From assembly GCF_000156235.1 (NCBI RefSeq), contig NZ_DS996815.1, forward strand, positions 1-64,000: a DNA stretch of 64,000 nt, written 5' to 3'. The stretch is from Pseudovibrio sp000156235 (GTDB lineage Bacteria > Pseudomonadota > Alphaproteobacteria > Rhizobiales > Stappiaceae). Made by a program: the position numbers and the translations under genes. Below are positions 8,628 to 17,385 of this stretch, one piece after another (the first letter of the stretch is position 1; every line of letters begins with the position of its first letter). The notes under the pieces are model-generated. The model saw only the letters and a list, made by a program, of their open reading frames with translations. It was not told where the DNA came from and ran no database searches.

Positions 8628-9113
8628 ATGAAGGGTGAACCTAAAGTACTGGAATATCTCAATAAGGCGCTCCGCCACGAGCTGACTGCAGTTAATCAAT
8701 ACTGGCTGCACTACCGTCTCCTTGAAGACTGGGGCTTCACAAAGCTTGCAAAGAAAGAACGCGAAGAGTCCATCGAAGAGATGGAACATGCTGACAAGCT
8801 GATCGAGCGCATCATCTTCCTCGAAGGTCATCCGAATCTGCAGACACTTGATCCGCTGCGCATCGGTCAGGACCTCAAGGAATGCCTTGAATGCGATCTG
8901 GCTGGCGAATACTCCGCACGTGCTCTGTACAAGGAAGCACGCGAAGTTTGTCGCGAAGAAGGCGACTACGTCACCATGAAACTCTTTGAAGACCTGATGG
9001 CAGACGAAGAAGGTCACATCGACTTCCTCGAAACCCAGCTGGAACTTCTGGAAAAGATCGGCGTCGAGCGCTACGGCTTGCTGCAGGCAACCCCTGCAAA
9101 CGAAGGCGAATAA
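8628..9113 (+). CDS. bfr: Bacterioferritin
   Basis: This 161-residue protein is the usual length for heme-containing ferritins. Ferroxidase ligands are visible at Glu18, Glu51 and His54, with later Glu and ADEEGH ligands on helix D. Met52 is the expected heme ligand. Twenty-four copies form the iron-storage shell. GGAGAG lies before the ATG. The gene follows bfd and has its own Irr box, so storage and release partners can be set differently under changing iron. Confidence 0.96.
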   Translation: MKGEPKVLEYLNKALRHELTAVNQYWLHYRLLEDWGFTKLAKKEREESIEEMEHADKLIERIIFLEGHPNLQTLDPLRIGQDLKECLECDLAGEYSARALYKEAREVCREEGDYVTMKLFEDLMADEEGHIDFLETQLELLEKIGVERYGLLQATPANEGE

Positions 9114-9137
9114 GCTTTACACGCATGATTTTGAAAG

Positions 9138-9170
9138 GCCGGAGAGAGACGCGCTCTCCGGCTTTTTTTT
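9138..9170 (+). terminator. Rho-independent terminator of bfr
   Basis: A perfect 9-pair stem (GCCGGAGAG with CTCTCCGGC) around a 7-base loop is followed by eight Ts, 24 bases after the bfr stop. Confidence 0.92.
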
Positions 9171-9173
9171 ATG

Positions 9174-9219
9174 GCGTATTCCCGAAAAGTGGGAACCGGT
9201 TTTCGGAGAAGAATGCGCG
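9174..9219. repeat. Dispersed palindromic repeat, copy 1
   Basis: The unit GCGTATTCCCGAAAAG..CCGGTTTTCGG..ATGCGCG has inverted arms CCGAAAA (9182-9188) and TTTTCGG (9200-9206). Related copies lie at 33866-33910 and 39861-39903. Similar small palindromes are widespread between genes in Hyphomicrobiales genomes. This copy sits between the convergent bfr and hrpB genes. Confidence 0.75.
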
Positions 9220-9226
9220 ACGAACT

Positions 9227-11680
9227 CTACTTGCGCGGCTTCGCCCGGCGCGTCGCTTCCGCATCAAGCGGATTATCCGGCCAAGGATGTTTCGGATACT
9301 GCCCCTTCATATCAGCCTTTACATCTGCCCATGATCCTTGCCAGAACCCCGGCAGATCCTTTGTGATCTGAATTGGCCGCTGGGCAGGAGAGAGCAGTTG
9401 CAACACCAACTGGATCTTTCCGCCGCAAATGCTTGGATGCTGCGCAAGCCCGAACAACTCCTGCACCCGAACGGAAAGCATCGGCCCCTGTTCGCCATCA
9501 TATTCAATCGGAATGCGCGATCCTGTCGGCACCACGAAGTGAGAAGGGGCCAGATTGTCCAGCTCAGTGCTCAACTCCCACGGAACAAGCGTGGACAGCG
9601 CATCACCCAGCGTGCTTGCATCCACCTGCGAGAGAGCAGTCTTGCCTGCCAAAAACGGTCGCAACCAGCCAAAATCAGCATCCAGAGCCTTATCGCTCAG
9701 ATCCGGCCACTCTTTTCCGACGGTTTCACGCAGATAGTTCACTCGCCCGCGATAGCGCTGCTGATCCTTGCTCCATGGCAGCCGCGCCGAGCCTTTGCGG
9801 GCAATCTGTTCAAGAAGAGCATCGGTGATAGCTTCCGGGTCCGGATCAGAAATCTTCTTCTCGTCCAGCACCAACTTGCCGAGCACACGCTGTCGAACGG
9901 CCTTGATGACACCATCAGGCATAAACTGCACGTACTCTTTCTCGCGAATGTGCGAGCCAAAGCGGGCTTCCAGTTCTTTAAAGGAAAGCGGAGCGGCCAG
10001 CAGAATACGCGCACGGGCAGCGGTGCCGGTAACTTCCGCAATGCTGAGAAACTTCTCTGTATAGAGCGCTTCGCTCTCTTCCAGTTGCGCACCCCGGCCA
10101 TTGGCAAGACGGAAGCTGCCCCGAGCGCCGCGCTGCTGCGCAATGCGGTCCGGATAAGCAAGGCTGAGAATGTCGCCTGCATCCTCAAAATTGGCGCGCT
10201 GAGAAGAATGCCCCCCAACCAGCTTCACCCAGCGCTTCGCTTGCGCGCGAGCTTCCTTACCCCGTTGGCTCTGGTCCTGCATCAATCGGCGCAAACGATC
10301 ACGAAGATCCGTGGATCGGCCACCCAGCCCATGCTCGCCGATGGTCACAGCGATCAAAGAAGCCAGTTCTGCCTGATCTTCCTGTGCAGCCTGAACCAGC
10401 ATATGTCCAAGACGGGGATGTAATGGCAGACCAGCAAGATCACGCCCTGCTTTCGTCAGGCTACCGTCCGCGTCCAGCGCATCCAGTTCTTCCAGCAGTT
10501 CTTTGGCTTCAGACCATGCAGCCGCGGGAGGCGGGGTCATGAACCTCAACTGTGCAGGATCAGCAACACCCCAGTTCGCCACATCCAGCACCAAGCCGGA
10601 AAGATCACTCTCCAGAATCTCTGGCTTTTCAGCAGCAGGCAGCGCTTTGGTCTGCGCTTCTTCCCAAAGCCGATAGCAAATGCCCGGTTCCACACGACCT
10701 GCACGGCCCTTGCGTTGCTCAGCAGTTGCGCGGGAAACCTTCACAGTTTCAAGACGGGTCAGCCCAGTTTGCGGGTCATAGCGAGGGACGCGGGAAAGGC
10801 CGGAGTCGATAACAATGCGCACGCCTTCAATGGTCAAAGAGGTCTGGGCAATCGCCGTGGTCAACACCACTTTCCGGCGTCCTGCCTTAACTGGGCGAAC
10901 GGCAAGATCCTGCGCTTTGCTATCCAGCGCGCCGTAAAGCGGAGCTATGTCCACATCAGCGCCAACGCGACCTTCCAACAAAGACTGCGTACGCTTGATC
11001 TCACCTTGTCCCGGCAAGAACACAAGGACGGAGCCAGTCTCTTCTGCAAGAGCAGAACGAACGGCCCGCGCGATCTGATCTTCCAACCGCCCTCGTGGAT
11101 CGCGGCCAATGTAGTGCGTCTCAACCGGATACTGACGGCCTTCACTCTTCAGGATCGGTGCATCATCCAGCAGCTTGGAAACCTCTGCTGCATCCAGCGT
11201 TGCAGACATTGGGACGATGCGCAGGTCATCCCGCAAAGCTTCCTGAACATCCAGAGCCAGCGCTAGGCCCAGATCACCATCCATGGAGCGCTCATGGTAT
11301 TCATCGAAGAGCACAGCAGCTACGCCGGAAAGCTCCGGGTCATCAAGGATCATGCGGGTGAAGACACCCTCGGTTACAACCTCAATGCGGGTCTTTGCGG
11401 AAACCTTGCTGTCCATGCGCACGCGATAACCAACCGTCTCGCCAACGCTCTCACCAAGCGTATGGGCCATGCGCCGAGCAGCGGCACGCGCGGCAAGGCG
11501 ACGTGGTTCCAGCACAATGATCTTGCCATCTTCCCGCCAGGACGCATCCAGCAAAGCCAGCGGAACGCGCGTTGTTTTACCCGCACCCGGCTCAGCGACC
11601 AGCACTGCATTGGTGTTTTGCTCAAGAGCTGTGAGCAGATCCGGCAGGATCGCATCGATTGGCAAAGAGGAAGACGTCAT
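9227..11680 (-). CDS. hrpB: ATP-dependent RNA helicase HrpB
   Basis: This 817-residue DEAH-box helicase has Walker A (EPGAGKTTRVP) near residue 30, a DEYH box (FDEYHER), the SAT motif (SATLD) and motif VI (QRKGRAGR). The HrpB-specific C-terminal domain follows, with the usual PWELSTELDNLAPSHF stretch. The length matches the family. HrpB is non-essential and its RNA substrate is not well defined. It is downstream of glk on the same strand, with a gap of 98 bases. Confidence 0.95.
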   Translation of the reverse strand: MTSSSLPIDAILPDLLTALEQNTNAVLVAEPGAGKTTRVPLALLDASWREDGKIIVLEPRRLAARAAARRMAHTLGESVGETVGYRVRMDSKVSAKTRIEVVTEGVFTRMILDDPELSGVAAVLFDEYHERSMDGDLGLALALDVQEALRDDLRIVPMSATLDAAEVSKLLDDAPILKSEGRQYPVETHYIGRDPRGRLEDQIARAVRSALAEETGSVLVFLPGQGEIKRTQSLLEGRVGADVDIAPLYGALDSKAQDLAVRPVKAGRRKVVLTTAIAQTSLTIEGVRIVIDSGLSRVPRYDPQTGLTRLETVKVSRATAEQRKGRAGRVEPGICYRLWEEAQTKALPAAEKPEILESDLSGLVLDVANWGVADPAQLRFMTPPPAAAWSEAKELLEELDALDADGSLTKAGRDLAGLPLHPRLGHMLVQAAQEDQAELASLIAVTIGEHGLGGRSTDLRDRLRRLMQDQSQRGKEARAQAKRWVKLVGGHSSQRANFEDAGDILSLAYPDRIAQQRGARGSFRLANGRGAQLEESEALYTEKFLSIAEVTGTAARARILLAAPLSFKELEARFGSHIREKEYVQFMPDGVIKAVRQRVLGKLVLDEKKISDPDPEAITDALLEQIARKGSARLPWSKDQQRYRGRVNYLRETVGKEWPDLSDKALDADFGWLRPFLAGKTALSQVDASTLGDALSTLVPWELSTELDNLAPSHFVVPTGSRIPIEYDGEQGPMLSVRVQELFGLAQHPSICGGKIQLVLQLLSPAQRPIQITKDLPGFWQGSWADVKADMKGQYPKHPWPDNPLDAEATRRAKPRK

Positions 11681-11778
11681 GGGCTCCGCAAAATATAGGC
11701 GTCAAAAAGTTGAAGCAGCTTGCCAGACCTTAAACTATGCGAAGCTGCTTCCAGTCAAATTGGAATTTTGGCCCGGAC

Positions 11779-12822
11779 TTAGTCCGCAGTCTTGGTGTCC
11801 TTGCGGTGCCAGCTGCGGCCTGTCAGGTCCACCAGATACTCATCCGGCGCACGAGTATAAGCCGCAAGGCCTTCAAGGGCAGGGCTCTTATGCGTGATGA
11901 TGTAAGTCGGAATGGACTTCATGATGCCTTCATGCGGAGCCTTGGCTTCAAAAGCAGCCCGGAATTCACCACCGTGCAGCCAATGCGAGATCTTTGGCGG
12001 AATGCCGCCAGCCAGATACACACCACCACGCGCCAGATTGGTGATAGCAAAGTCACCAGCCACACGGCCAAGCGCAGCACAGAACAGCCGCAGCACCTTC
12101 TGTGCAACCTCATCCCCGTCATCGGCTGCCAAAGGCACATCAGATGGCTTCTCATAGGTGCGGTGCACTCCGTCAGCCTGCAGAACGGCTTTGGCAAGGC
12201 GAACCAGTCCAGCTCCGCAAACAACCTGCTCAGCGCCAACACGGCCACCAATGCGCTCGATATACGGCCAGATGCGATACTCTTCGTCGCTCAACGGGCC
12301 AAGTTCCACATGGCCGCCTTCGCCCGGAACCGGAATCCACTTGCCGCAAGACCGGATCATCGCGCCAGCGCCAAGCCCGGTGCCCGGCCCAACAACAAAT
12401 TTGGTCGCATTCTGGACAGCTTCACCGCCGCCCACCTGATCAACATCCATTGGTGAGAGGGAAGGCAAGGCAAGCGCCTGTGCTTCAAAGTCGTTGAGAA
12501 TAACAACCTGCTCCAGCCCAAGCTCTTTAATAAGGGCAGGGGGCTCAATCACCCAGCTGGCGTTGGTCAACGCAATCCGGTCGCTGGAAACAGGAGCCGC
12601 AACAGCCAGAACAGCAGAGCGTGGAGCAGCATAACCTTGGTCCAGAACACCGGCACGAATGGCATCCTGAATGGTCGCATGCGCTTTCGTCCCTTCCTGA
12701 CCACAAAGTTTGGTCGGCTCATTAGGGCCTTCGATCAGCGCAAAGCGGGCATTGGTGCCGCCGATGTCAGCGACAAGGACCGGATAGGGCAGGTTTCTTG
12801 TAAGCGGAGCAGAGTGCAGCAT
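11779..12822 (-). CDS. glk: Glucokinase
   Basis: This 347-residue ROK-unrelated, E. coli-type glucokinase phosphorylates glucose at C6 with ATP. The phosphate-binding motif DIGGTNARFAL is near residue 19, the catalytic Asp is in NDFEAQA, and the GPGTGLG and EGGHVELGP motifs follow. mgsA ends 17 bases before its start, so mgsA and glk probably form an operon. The start has no clear ribosome site, which fits coupling to mgsA. Confidence 0.95.
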   Translation of the reverse strand: MLHSAPLTRNLPYPVLVADIGGTNARFALIEGPNEPTKLCGQEGTKAHATIQDAIRAGVLDQGYAAPRSAVLAVAAPVSSDRIALTNASWVIEPPALIKELGLEQVVILNDFEAQALALPSLSPMDVDQVGGGEAVQNATKFVVGPGTGLGAGAMIRSCGKWIPVPGEGGHVELGPLSDEEYRIWPYIERIGGRVGAEQVVCGAGLVRLAKAVLQADGVHRTYEKPSDVPLAADDGDEVAQKVLRLFCAALGRVAGDFAITNLARGGVYLAGGIPPKISHWLHGGEFRAAFEAKAPHEGIMKSIPTYIITHKSPALEGLAAYTRAPDEYLVDLTGRSWHRKDTKTAD

Positions 12823-12839
12823 TTATAAGTGTGACTTTA

Positions 12840-13265
12840 TTATTGGCTGGAAATTTCTGGTGTCTGGGAAGAGGTAGAGAGCCCTGCAAGACGTGCAGAA
12901 CGCAAAATGATGTCTGCAGTGCTGCGGTTCAGGGCCATCGGAATATCATAGACAAGCGCCAGACGCATCAGTGCCTTCACGTCCACATCATGCGGCATAG
13001 GGGAAAGCGGATCGACAAAGAAGAACAGACCATCCAGCGCACGCTCGGCAATCATCGCACCAATCTGCTGGTCACCGCCAAGCGGACCGCTTTTCATGCG
13101 CTCTACATCCAGAGAAGGGCATGCATCCTGAATACGGCCACCCGTTGTACCCGTCGCAAAGAGCTTATAGTCCGCCAGTTTGCTTTCATGCTGTTTGGCA
13201 AACGCGACCATTTCATCTTTTTTGGCATCGTGGGCGATAAGGGCGAGAGTTCTACGCTCAGTCAT
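12840..13265 (-). CDS. mgsA: Methylglyoxal synthase
   Basis: This 141-residue enzyme converts dihydroxyacetone phosphate to methylglyoxal and phosphate. The phosphate-binding ATGTTG stretch, the catalytic Asp in GPLGGDQQIGA and the DPLSPMPHDVDV segment with its active-site His and Asp are all present. The gene lies upstream of glk. This pairing suggests that glucose phosphorylation and the overflow bypass that relieves sugar-phosphate stress are expressed together. GGAGCC precedes the ATG. Confidence 0.95.
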   Translation of the reverse strand: MTERRTLALIAHDAKKDEMVAFAKQHESKLADYKLFATGTTGGRIQDACPSLDVERMKSGPLGGDQQIGAMIAERALDGLFFFVDPLSPMPHDVDVKALMRLALVYDIPMALNRSTADIILRSARLAGLSTSSQTPEISSQ

Positions 13266-13443
13266 TTTGGCTCCGTCAACACGTCGCTGGAGCGCATCCC
13301 GGAGGTGGATCCGTTAATTCGGACTGGGACACGCACAAACAAAAGCTCAGAGCTTGCCTGAAAATGTACGCGGCATGCTCTAAGCCTCTTGGGATTACTT
13401 ATCCTTTAGCGCGTCTTGACAGGGTTTGAAAGAGACAACTTGC

Positions 13444-13480
13444 GCCGTTTGTGCCTGTTATTTGAGCGGCGACAAACGGC
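13444..13480. repeat. Strong stem-loop between the DUF1194 gene and mgsA
   Basis: GCCGTTTGT (13444-13452) pairs perfectly with ACAAACGGC (13472-13480). The stem is extended by GCC/GGC with one bulged G around a 12-base loop. It lies in the 261-base gap between the DUF1194 gene and mgsA. No T-run follows on either strand, so it is not a simple terminator. Confidence 0.6.
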
Positions 13481-13526
13481 AGCAGGTCATGCACAGGTTT
13501 CCGAAACCTTTCGGAGCCTGAGTGCA

Positions 13527-14351
13527 TTAGTCAAACAGCGAGCACATCACCGTATCTCTGCGGGACTTGGCGCGGATGAACTTGGGTTGGTCATCGACAA
13601 GACCGGCAATCTCCAACACAAGCTTCATACGGATTGCATCACTGAAGCCTTCCTTAGAGCGCACGGGAATCGAAAATGCGCCCGGACCGCCAATGACACA
13701 GTCCTCATAGTAATGGTCCAGATGCAGCATGGACTGCCAGGAGATGCTCTCTTCCTTCAGCATCAGTGGCAAGCCATTGACCGTAACACCTTGCGCGATC
13801 GCAGCATCGCGCGCTTCGGTCACTGCACTACCCTGATTGTTCGGACCATCGCCGGAAATGTCGATGACACGACGCATGCCGTTATACTCATTGGCCGTAA
13901 CCAGATTGACCGCTTGCGTCAGAGCCGAGGAAATGGAGGTGCGTTGTACACGGCGCAAAGGAGCCTCCGCGATTTTGCCAGCAAACTTGCCAGCCGATGC
14001 CTTGTCTGAAATGACGGTCCAGTCCGCAACAACAAAGTGCTCGTCCTTCCCGCCCCACTCCATATAGGCAACAGCAATGCGACCGATGGGGCCGTATTTG
14101 ATCGCATCAAGCACTTCGTCAGATGTCAGTGCCGCAACATACCCTTCTCTCTGAACGCGCTGTTCCTCCGGGTCCATACTCTGCGAAATGTCCACGGCCA
14201 GAACCAGTTCAAGGTCCACTTCCTTAGACATGTCGAAATTCAAAGATGCATGAGTGTTAGAATTAGCCAGGATGGGGGTTGAGAACAAGAAACCACCAAG
14301 TGCGAATGCGCCCGCAATCGCTTTGAGGGTCTTTGTGCACATGGGCCGCAT
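13527..14351 (-). CDS. DUF1194 von Willebrand A-like exported protein
   Basis: This 274-residue protein has a signal peptide ending near TPILA and a vWA-type fold of the DUF1194 family. The metal-ion-dependent adhesion motif is DISQSMD, and the SGDGPNNQG and DGPGAFS-like segments fit the domain. It should act in the periplasm. Its molecular role is unknown. AAGGAGG lies 6 bases before the ATG. It is divergent from the nucleoside regulator, across a long AT-rich gap. Confidence 0.85.
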   Translation of the reverse strand: MRPMCTKTLKAIAGAFALGGFLFSTPILANSNTHASLNFDMSKEVDLELVLAVDISQSMDPEEQRVQREGYVAALTSDEVLDAIKYGPIGRIAVAYMEWGGKDEHFVVADWTVISDKASAGKFAGKIAEAPLRRVQRTSISSALTQAVNLVTANEYNGMRRVIDISGDGPNNQGSAVTEARDAAIAQGVTVNGLPLMLKEESISWQSMLHLDHYYEDCVIGGPGAFSIPVRSKEGFSDAIRMKLVLEIAGLVDDQPKFIRAKSRRDTVMCSLFD

Positions 14352-14882
14352 TTTCAGCCTCCTTTTTTACAAGGTTCAGGGTGTCCCGGTCACGACCTCC
14401 CCACCTCAATTTTTTATTTTTGCTGTAATCGGCACTGAGCTAACGAAAACAGGTTACATCCATAGTATTCCTTAGGTCATCCATGAATGTGGAAGACCAT
14501 TCACTAGCATTGATATATATAGGGTTGTATTAAGCTGGCTCTGTCGAAAATAACTGTTTGATTTGCCAGTAAACGCAATCTGAAGATTTTGCGGCGACAA
14601 ATGATCACCGAGTTAGTGCGTTGAAAATATTTTGTTTATTTCACTAATATTCAGAGTTGATCAAATGTTACATAAAGTTGATTAATTTCTTCATGATCGC
14701 TTTGCGATTTGGTCTCTCAGAGTGAGTCGACACCTAAGTAATTTCCGCAAGTACTTGAATCGAAACTATTTGATTTTATTAGTATGGCAAAAACAGTGGT
14801 TTAGTTAGCTAGCAGTAAGATTCTGCAAATCGCGACCTTTATTTCCTTGACCTTCCGTTTCACCTAATGCAAATGTGTGTTT

Positions 14883-14913
14883 GAAATATTTCTCACCTCG
14901 TGAAGAAATATTC
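14883..14913. promoter_or_regulatory. Candidate operator palindrome of the nucleoside regulator
   Basis: GAAATATTTCTCAC (14883-14896) is an imperfect inverted copy of GTGAAGAAATATTC (14900-14913), with a one-base slip and a 3-base centre. It lies about 118 bases upstream of the regulator start. SorC-family regulators bind such AT-rich palindromes, so autoregulation is plausible. Assignment to this protein is inference. Confidence 0.45.
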
Positions 14914-14981
14914 TTTTCTGATTTGGGGGAGTGCTCAGAAGCTCTGAAACTGGGCATTTCAGACGGAAATTTGGGAATGGA

Positions 14982-15001
14982 TTCTGGAGGAATCTCCAGA
15001 A
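14982..15001 (+). other. Leader hairpin before the SorC-type regulator
   Basis: TTCTGGAG and CTCCAGAA form a perfect 8-pair stem with a GAAT loop, 29 bases upstream of the regulator ATG. No T-run follows. It may stabilise the leader mRNA or act as a binding site. Confidence 0.5.
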
Positions 15002-15030
15002 AACCATATAGGAATATAAGAGGCTAGACC

Positions 15031-16011
15031 ATGAAGGCAGACGAATGGACCACATCTTTGGCCATTAGAGCCGCTTGGATGTCTTTCATTGGCCGAAGCA
15101 CTCAGGGGGAGATTGCTGGCCGCCTTGGGGTTTCTCCTGCAAAGGTTCATCGCCTAATAGCACATGCTCAAAAAGAAGGCTTGATAAAATTTCATATCGA
15201 AGCCCGGCCTTCTGAATGCGTTGAATTAGAACAATTTCTCTGTAAGCGAATGAATCTGGAAAATTGCTTTATTGCTCCAGATCTTGGCAGCGGCGACGAA
15301 GCCGACTCTTTCACGGCAGTTTCATCATTTGCAGGCCAATATCTTCATTCACTTTTTACAACAAACCCGCCTAAGCGCATCGGCGTAGGTATGGGCCGGA
15401 CGCTCCAGTCCACCATCGAGGCCATGCCTCGTGTCCATCTTCCTGAGCTTGAGCTGCTGTCTGTATCCGGCTCGCTCACCCGCCGCCTTTCTGCCAACCC
15501 GTATGATGTTGTGCAGCAGCTTTGCGCAAAAACCGGCGGTGAAGGTTTCTACCTTCCTGTTCCGTATATCGCTGAAACTAAAGCAGAAAGAGACACTTTC
15601 GTTTCTCAGGGCGCAGTGCAGGAACTGCTCTCCAAAGCGAAGGCTGCCGAGCTGTTCATCATCGGTATCGGATCTGTAGAGAAGGAAGGTCACCTGGTAC
15701 AGCGCAAGCTGATTACCTCAGAAGAACGCGAAGAACTGCTGGACAGCGGCGCGTGTTCTGACGTGATGGGCCGCTTTGTCGATATTAACGGCAATGAAGT
15801 GTCCTGTTCTCTAAACGAAAAAGCAGTCGGATTGCACTTTGATGAAGTCCGTAAGGCGCATGTCGTCGCAATCGTTGGCGGCTACCGCAAAGCGAAAGCA
15901 ACACTGGCGGCACTTGCGACCGGTATCATCAAGGATCTGATCATCGACGAGGTATTGGCCAGAGAACTCGCTGGCCTGCTGAAAGAGAACGAGCTCGAAA
16001 CAACAGCATAA
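15031..16011 (+). CDS. SorC/DeoR-type transcriptional regulator of nucleoside genes
   Basis: This 326-residue protein has an N-terminal helix-turn-helix (STQGEIAGRLGVSPAKVHRL, about residues 24-43) and a SorC-type sugar-phosphate-binding domain (KRIGVGMGRTLQSTIE; IGIGSVEKEG). Bacillus subtilis DeoR, which senses deoxyribose-5-phosphate and represses nucleoside genes, belongs to this family. Its place at the head of the transporter and deo genes makes a similar role likely. An AAGAGG site lies before the ATG. The ligand is inferred from context. Confidence 0.88.
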   Translation: MKADEWTTSLAIRAAWMSFIGRSTQGEIAGRLGVSPAKVHRLIAHAQKEGLIKFHIEARPSECVELEQFLCKRMNLENCFIAPDLGSGDEADSFTAVSSFAGQYLHSLFTTNPPKRIGVGMGRTLQSTIEAMPRVHLPELELLSVSGSLTRRLSANPYDVVQQLCAKTGGEGFYLPVPYIAETKAERDTFVSQGAVQELLSKAKAAELFIIGIGSVEKEGHLVQRKLITSEEREELLDSGACSDVMGRFVDINGNEVSCSLNEKAVGLHFDEVRKAHVVAIVGGYRKAKATLAALATGIIKDLIIDEVLARELAGLLKENELETTA

Positions 16012-16080
16012 GTTGGAAGCCCGTTCTTTTAAGGAAGAGCCCTTTCCGCTCTAAGGAAAGACTATAATAAGGAAGAAACC

Positions 16081-17079
16081 GTGAAAACCACAACAATCCT
16101 CGGTGCAGTTGCCCTGGCAGCCGTCATGACGACAGGAGCAATGGCAGAAACTTTCAAGCCCGCAGTCGTTTACGACTTCGGCGGTCGTAACGACCGGTCT
16201 TTCAATGAAGCTGCTTACAAAGGCGCATTGCAGTTTGAAGAACGCACAGGCGTAAAGTTCCGCGATTTTGAGATCCAGAATCCATCTCAGCGCGAACAGG
16301 CTCTGCGTAACTTCGCTCGTCGCGGCCTCGATCCAATCATCACGATTGGTTTTGCTCAGGCAGCAGCGCTGGAGAAAGTTGCGAAAGAGTTTCCTGACAC
16401 GCACTTCGCTATCGTTGACGCAGTTGTAGACCTGCCAAACGTACGTTCCATCGTCTTCAAGGAAGGCGAAGGCTCGTTCCTCGTTGGTCTGCTGGCAGCA
16501 ATGGCAACTGAATCCAACACCATTGGTTTTGTTGGTGGTATGGACATTCCGCTGATCCGCAAGTTTGCATGTGGCTACAAGCAGGGTGCGAAATACGCAA
16601 AGCCTGACATTGAAGTCATTGAAAACATGACCGGAACCACCGGCGCAGCATGGACTGACCCACTCAAGGGTGGTGAGCTCGCGCGCTCTCAGTTCGCACG
16701 CGGTGCAGACGTTGTATTCCATGCAGCTGGCCTCACCGGCACTGGTGTTCTTCAGGCAGCAGCTGACGAAGGCAAACTGGGTATCGGCGTAGACTCCAAC
16801 CAGAACCACCTGCACCCAGGTTCCGTTCTGACATCCATGATCAAGGGCGTAGATGTAGCTGTCGATAAGACACTGACAGACGCACAGGAAGGCAAGTGGA
16901 CTTCTGGTGTTGAAGTACTCGGCCTTGCTGAGAATGGTGTTTCCTGGTCTTACGATGAGTACAACAAGCCGCTTATCAGTGAAGATATGAAGTCTGCAGT
17001 TGAGCAGGCGAAGATGGATATTATTTCTGGCAAAGTAGAAGTTCACGATTACATGGTGGATTCTACCTGCCCGTTCTAA
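16081..17079 (+). CDS. BMP-family nucleoside-binding periplasmic protein
   Basis: This 332-residue BMP/PnrA-type solute-binding protein has a cleavable signal peptide (about residues 1-22, ending GAMA). There is no lipobox, so it should be free in the periplasm. Family motifs include YDFGGRNDRSFNEAAYKGA and GFVGGMDIPLIRKFACGYKQG. BMP-family proteins bind purine and pyrimidine nucleosides. The GTG start has AAGGAAG upstream. It lies 69 bases after the regulator and is followed by a hairpin that probably trims transcription into the ATPase gene. Confidence 0.93.
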   Translation: MKTTTILGAVALAAVMTTGAMAETFKPAVVYDFGGRNDRSFNEAAYKGALQFEERTGVKFRDFEIQNPSQREQALRNFARRGLDPIITIGFAQAAALEKVAKEFPDTHFAIVDAVVDLPNVRSIVFKEGEGSFLVGLLAAMATESNTIGFVGGMDIPLIRKFACGYKQGAKYAKPDIEVIENMTGTTGAAWTDPLKGGELARSQFARGADVVFHAAGLTGTGVLQAAADEGKLGIGVDSNQNHLHPGSVLTSMIKGVDVAVDKTLTDAQEGKWTSGVEVLGLAENGVSWSYDEYNKPLISEDMKSAVEQAKMDIISGKVEVHDYMVDSTCPF

Positions 17080-17090
17080 TTTAATAGAAG

Positions 17091-17118
17091 TGCCCGCACT
17101 ACCTGGTGTGGGCATTTT
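17091..17118 (+). terminator. Attenuator-like hairpin after the binding-protein gene
   Basis: A 9-pair stem (TGCCCGCAC with GTGTGGGCA, one G-U pair) and a 6-base loop are followed by only four Ts, 11 bases after the stop codon. Such partial terminators commonly leave binding-protein mRNA in excess over the membrane components. Confidence 0.7.
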
Positions 17119-17385
17119 CGCTTACGGTTGTTCTTCGGGACGACCACTTCTTCGGAGCTTTGATGTTCTGAAGGAAATTATGAGGGACTTGCGCCCCTGT
17201 AGCCCACGTAGAGATTTCAGCCTTTGGGAGCGAAGGTTGAGGGGGAAACGAGGAAACTGCATTGGGATCTGTTCGCTGCTTCTCCTGGGGGTGGGGCAAA
17301 GCTTTTGAAACGGTGTACTTCGAAAGCAGGGAATAAGATCGATGCGCAAGTTATTGATTTGATAGACCAGAAAGGCCGGGCAACA
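17119..17385. other. Spacer between binding-protein and ATPase genes
   Basis: With the hairpin before it, this makes a gap of about 300 bases. It contains another small stem (GGTTGT/ACGACC near 17127-17146) and no convincing gene. An in-frame extension of the ATPase reads back to a TTG at 17224 but resembles no ABC protein, so I treat it as non-coding leader. Confidence 0.5.

Larger units (their letters stand above)
14352..15030. other. Long AT-rich control region between the DUF1194 and SorC-type genes
   Basis: This 679-base gap has no plausible gene and is clearly more AT-rich than its surroundings. It contains palindromic words of similar design: TTGAAAATATTTTG at 14621-14634, GAAATATTTC at 14883-14892 and AAGAAATATTC at 14903-14913. 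A TTGATCAA half-palindrome and two short hairpins lie nearer the regulator. It probably carries the promoter and operators of the nucleoside operon. Confidence 0.55.

Noticed and set aside
14537..14549. GGCTCTGTCGAAA, resembling the end of an IS6-family element
   Set aside because: There is no matching inverted end, transposase remnant or target duplication nearby.
16051..17115. A 354-codon minus-strand frame over the BMP-family gene
   Set aside because: It is a codon-bias shadow of the binding protein; the translation is Cys-rich and featureless.
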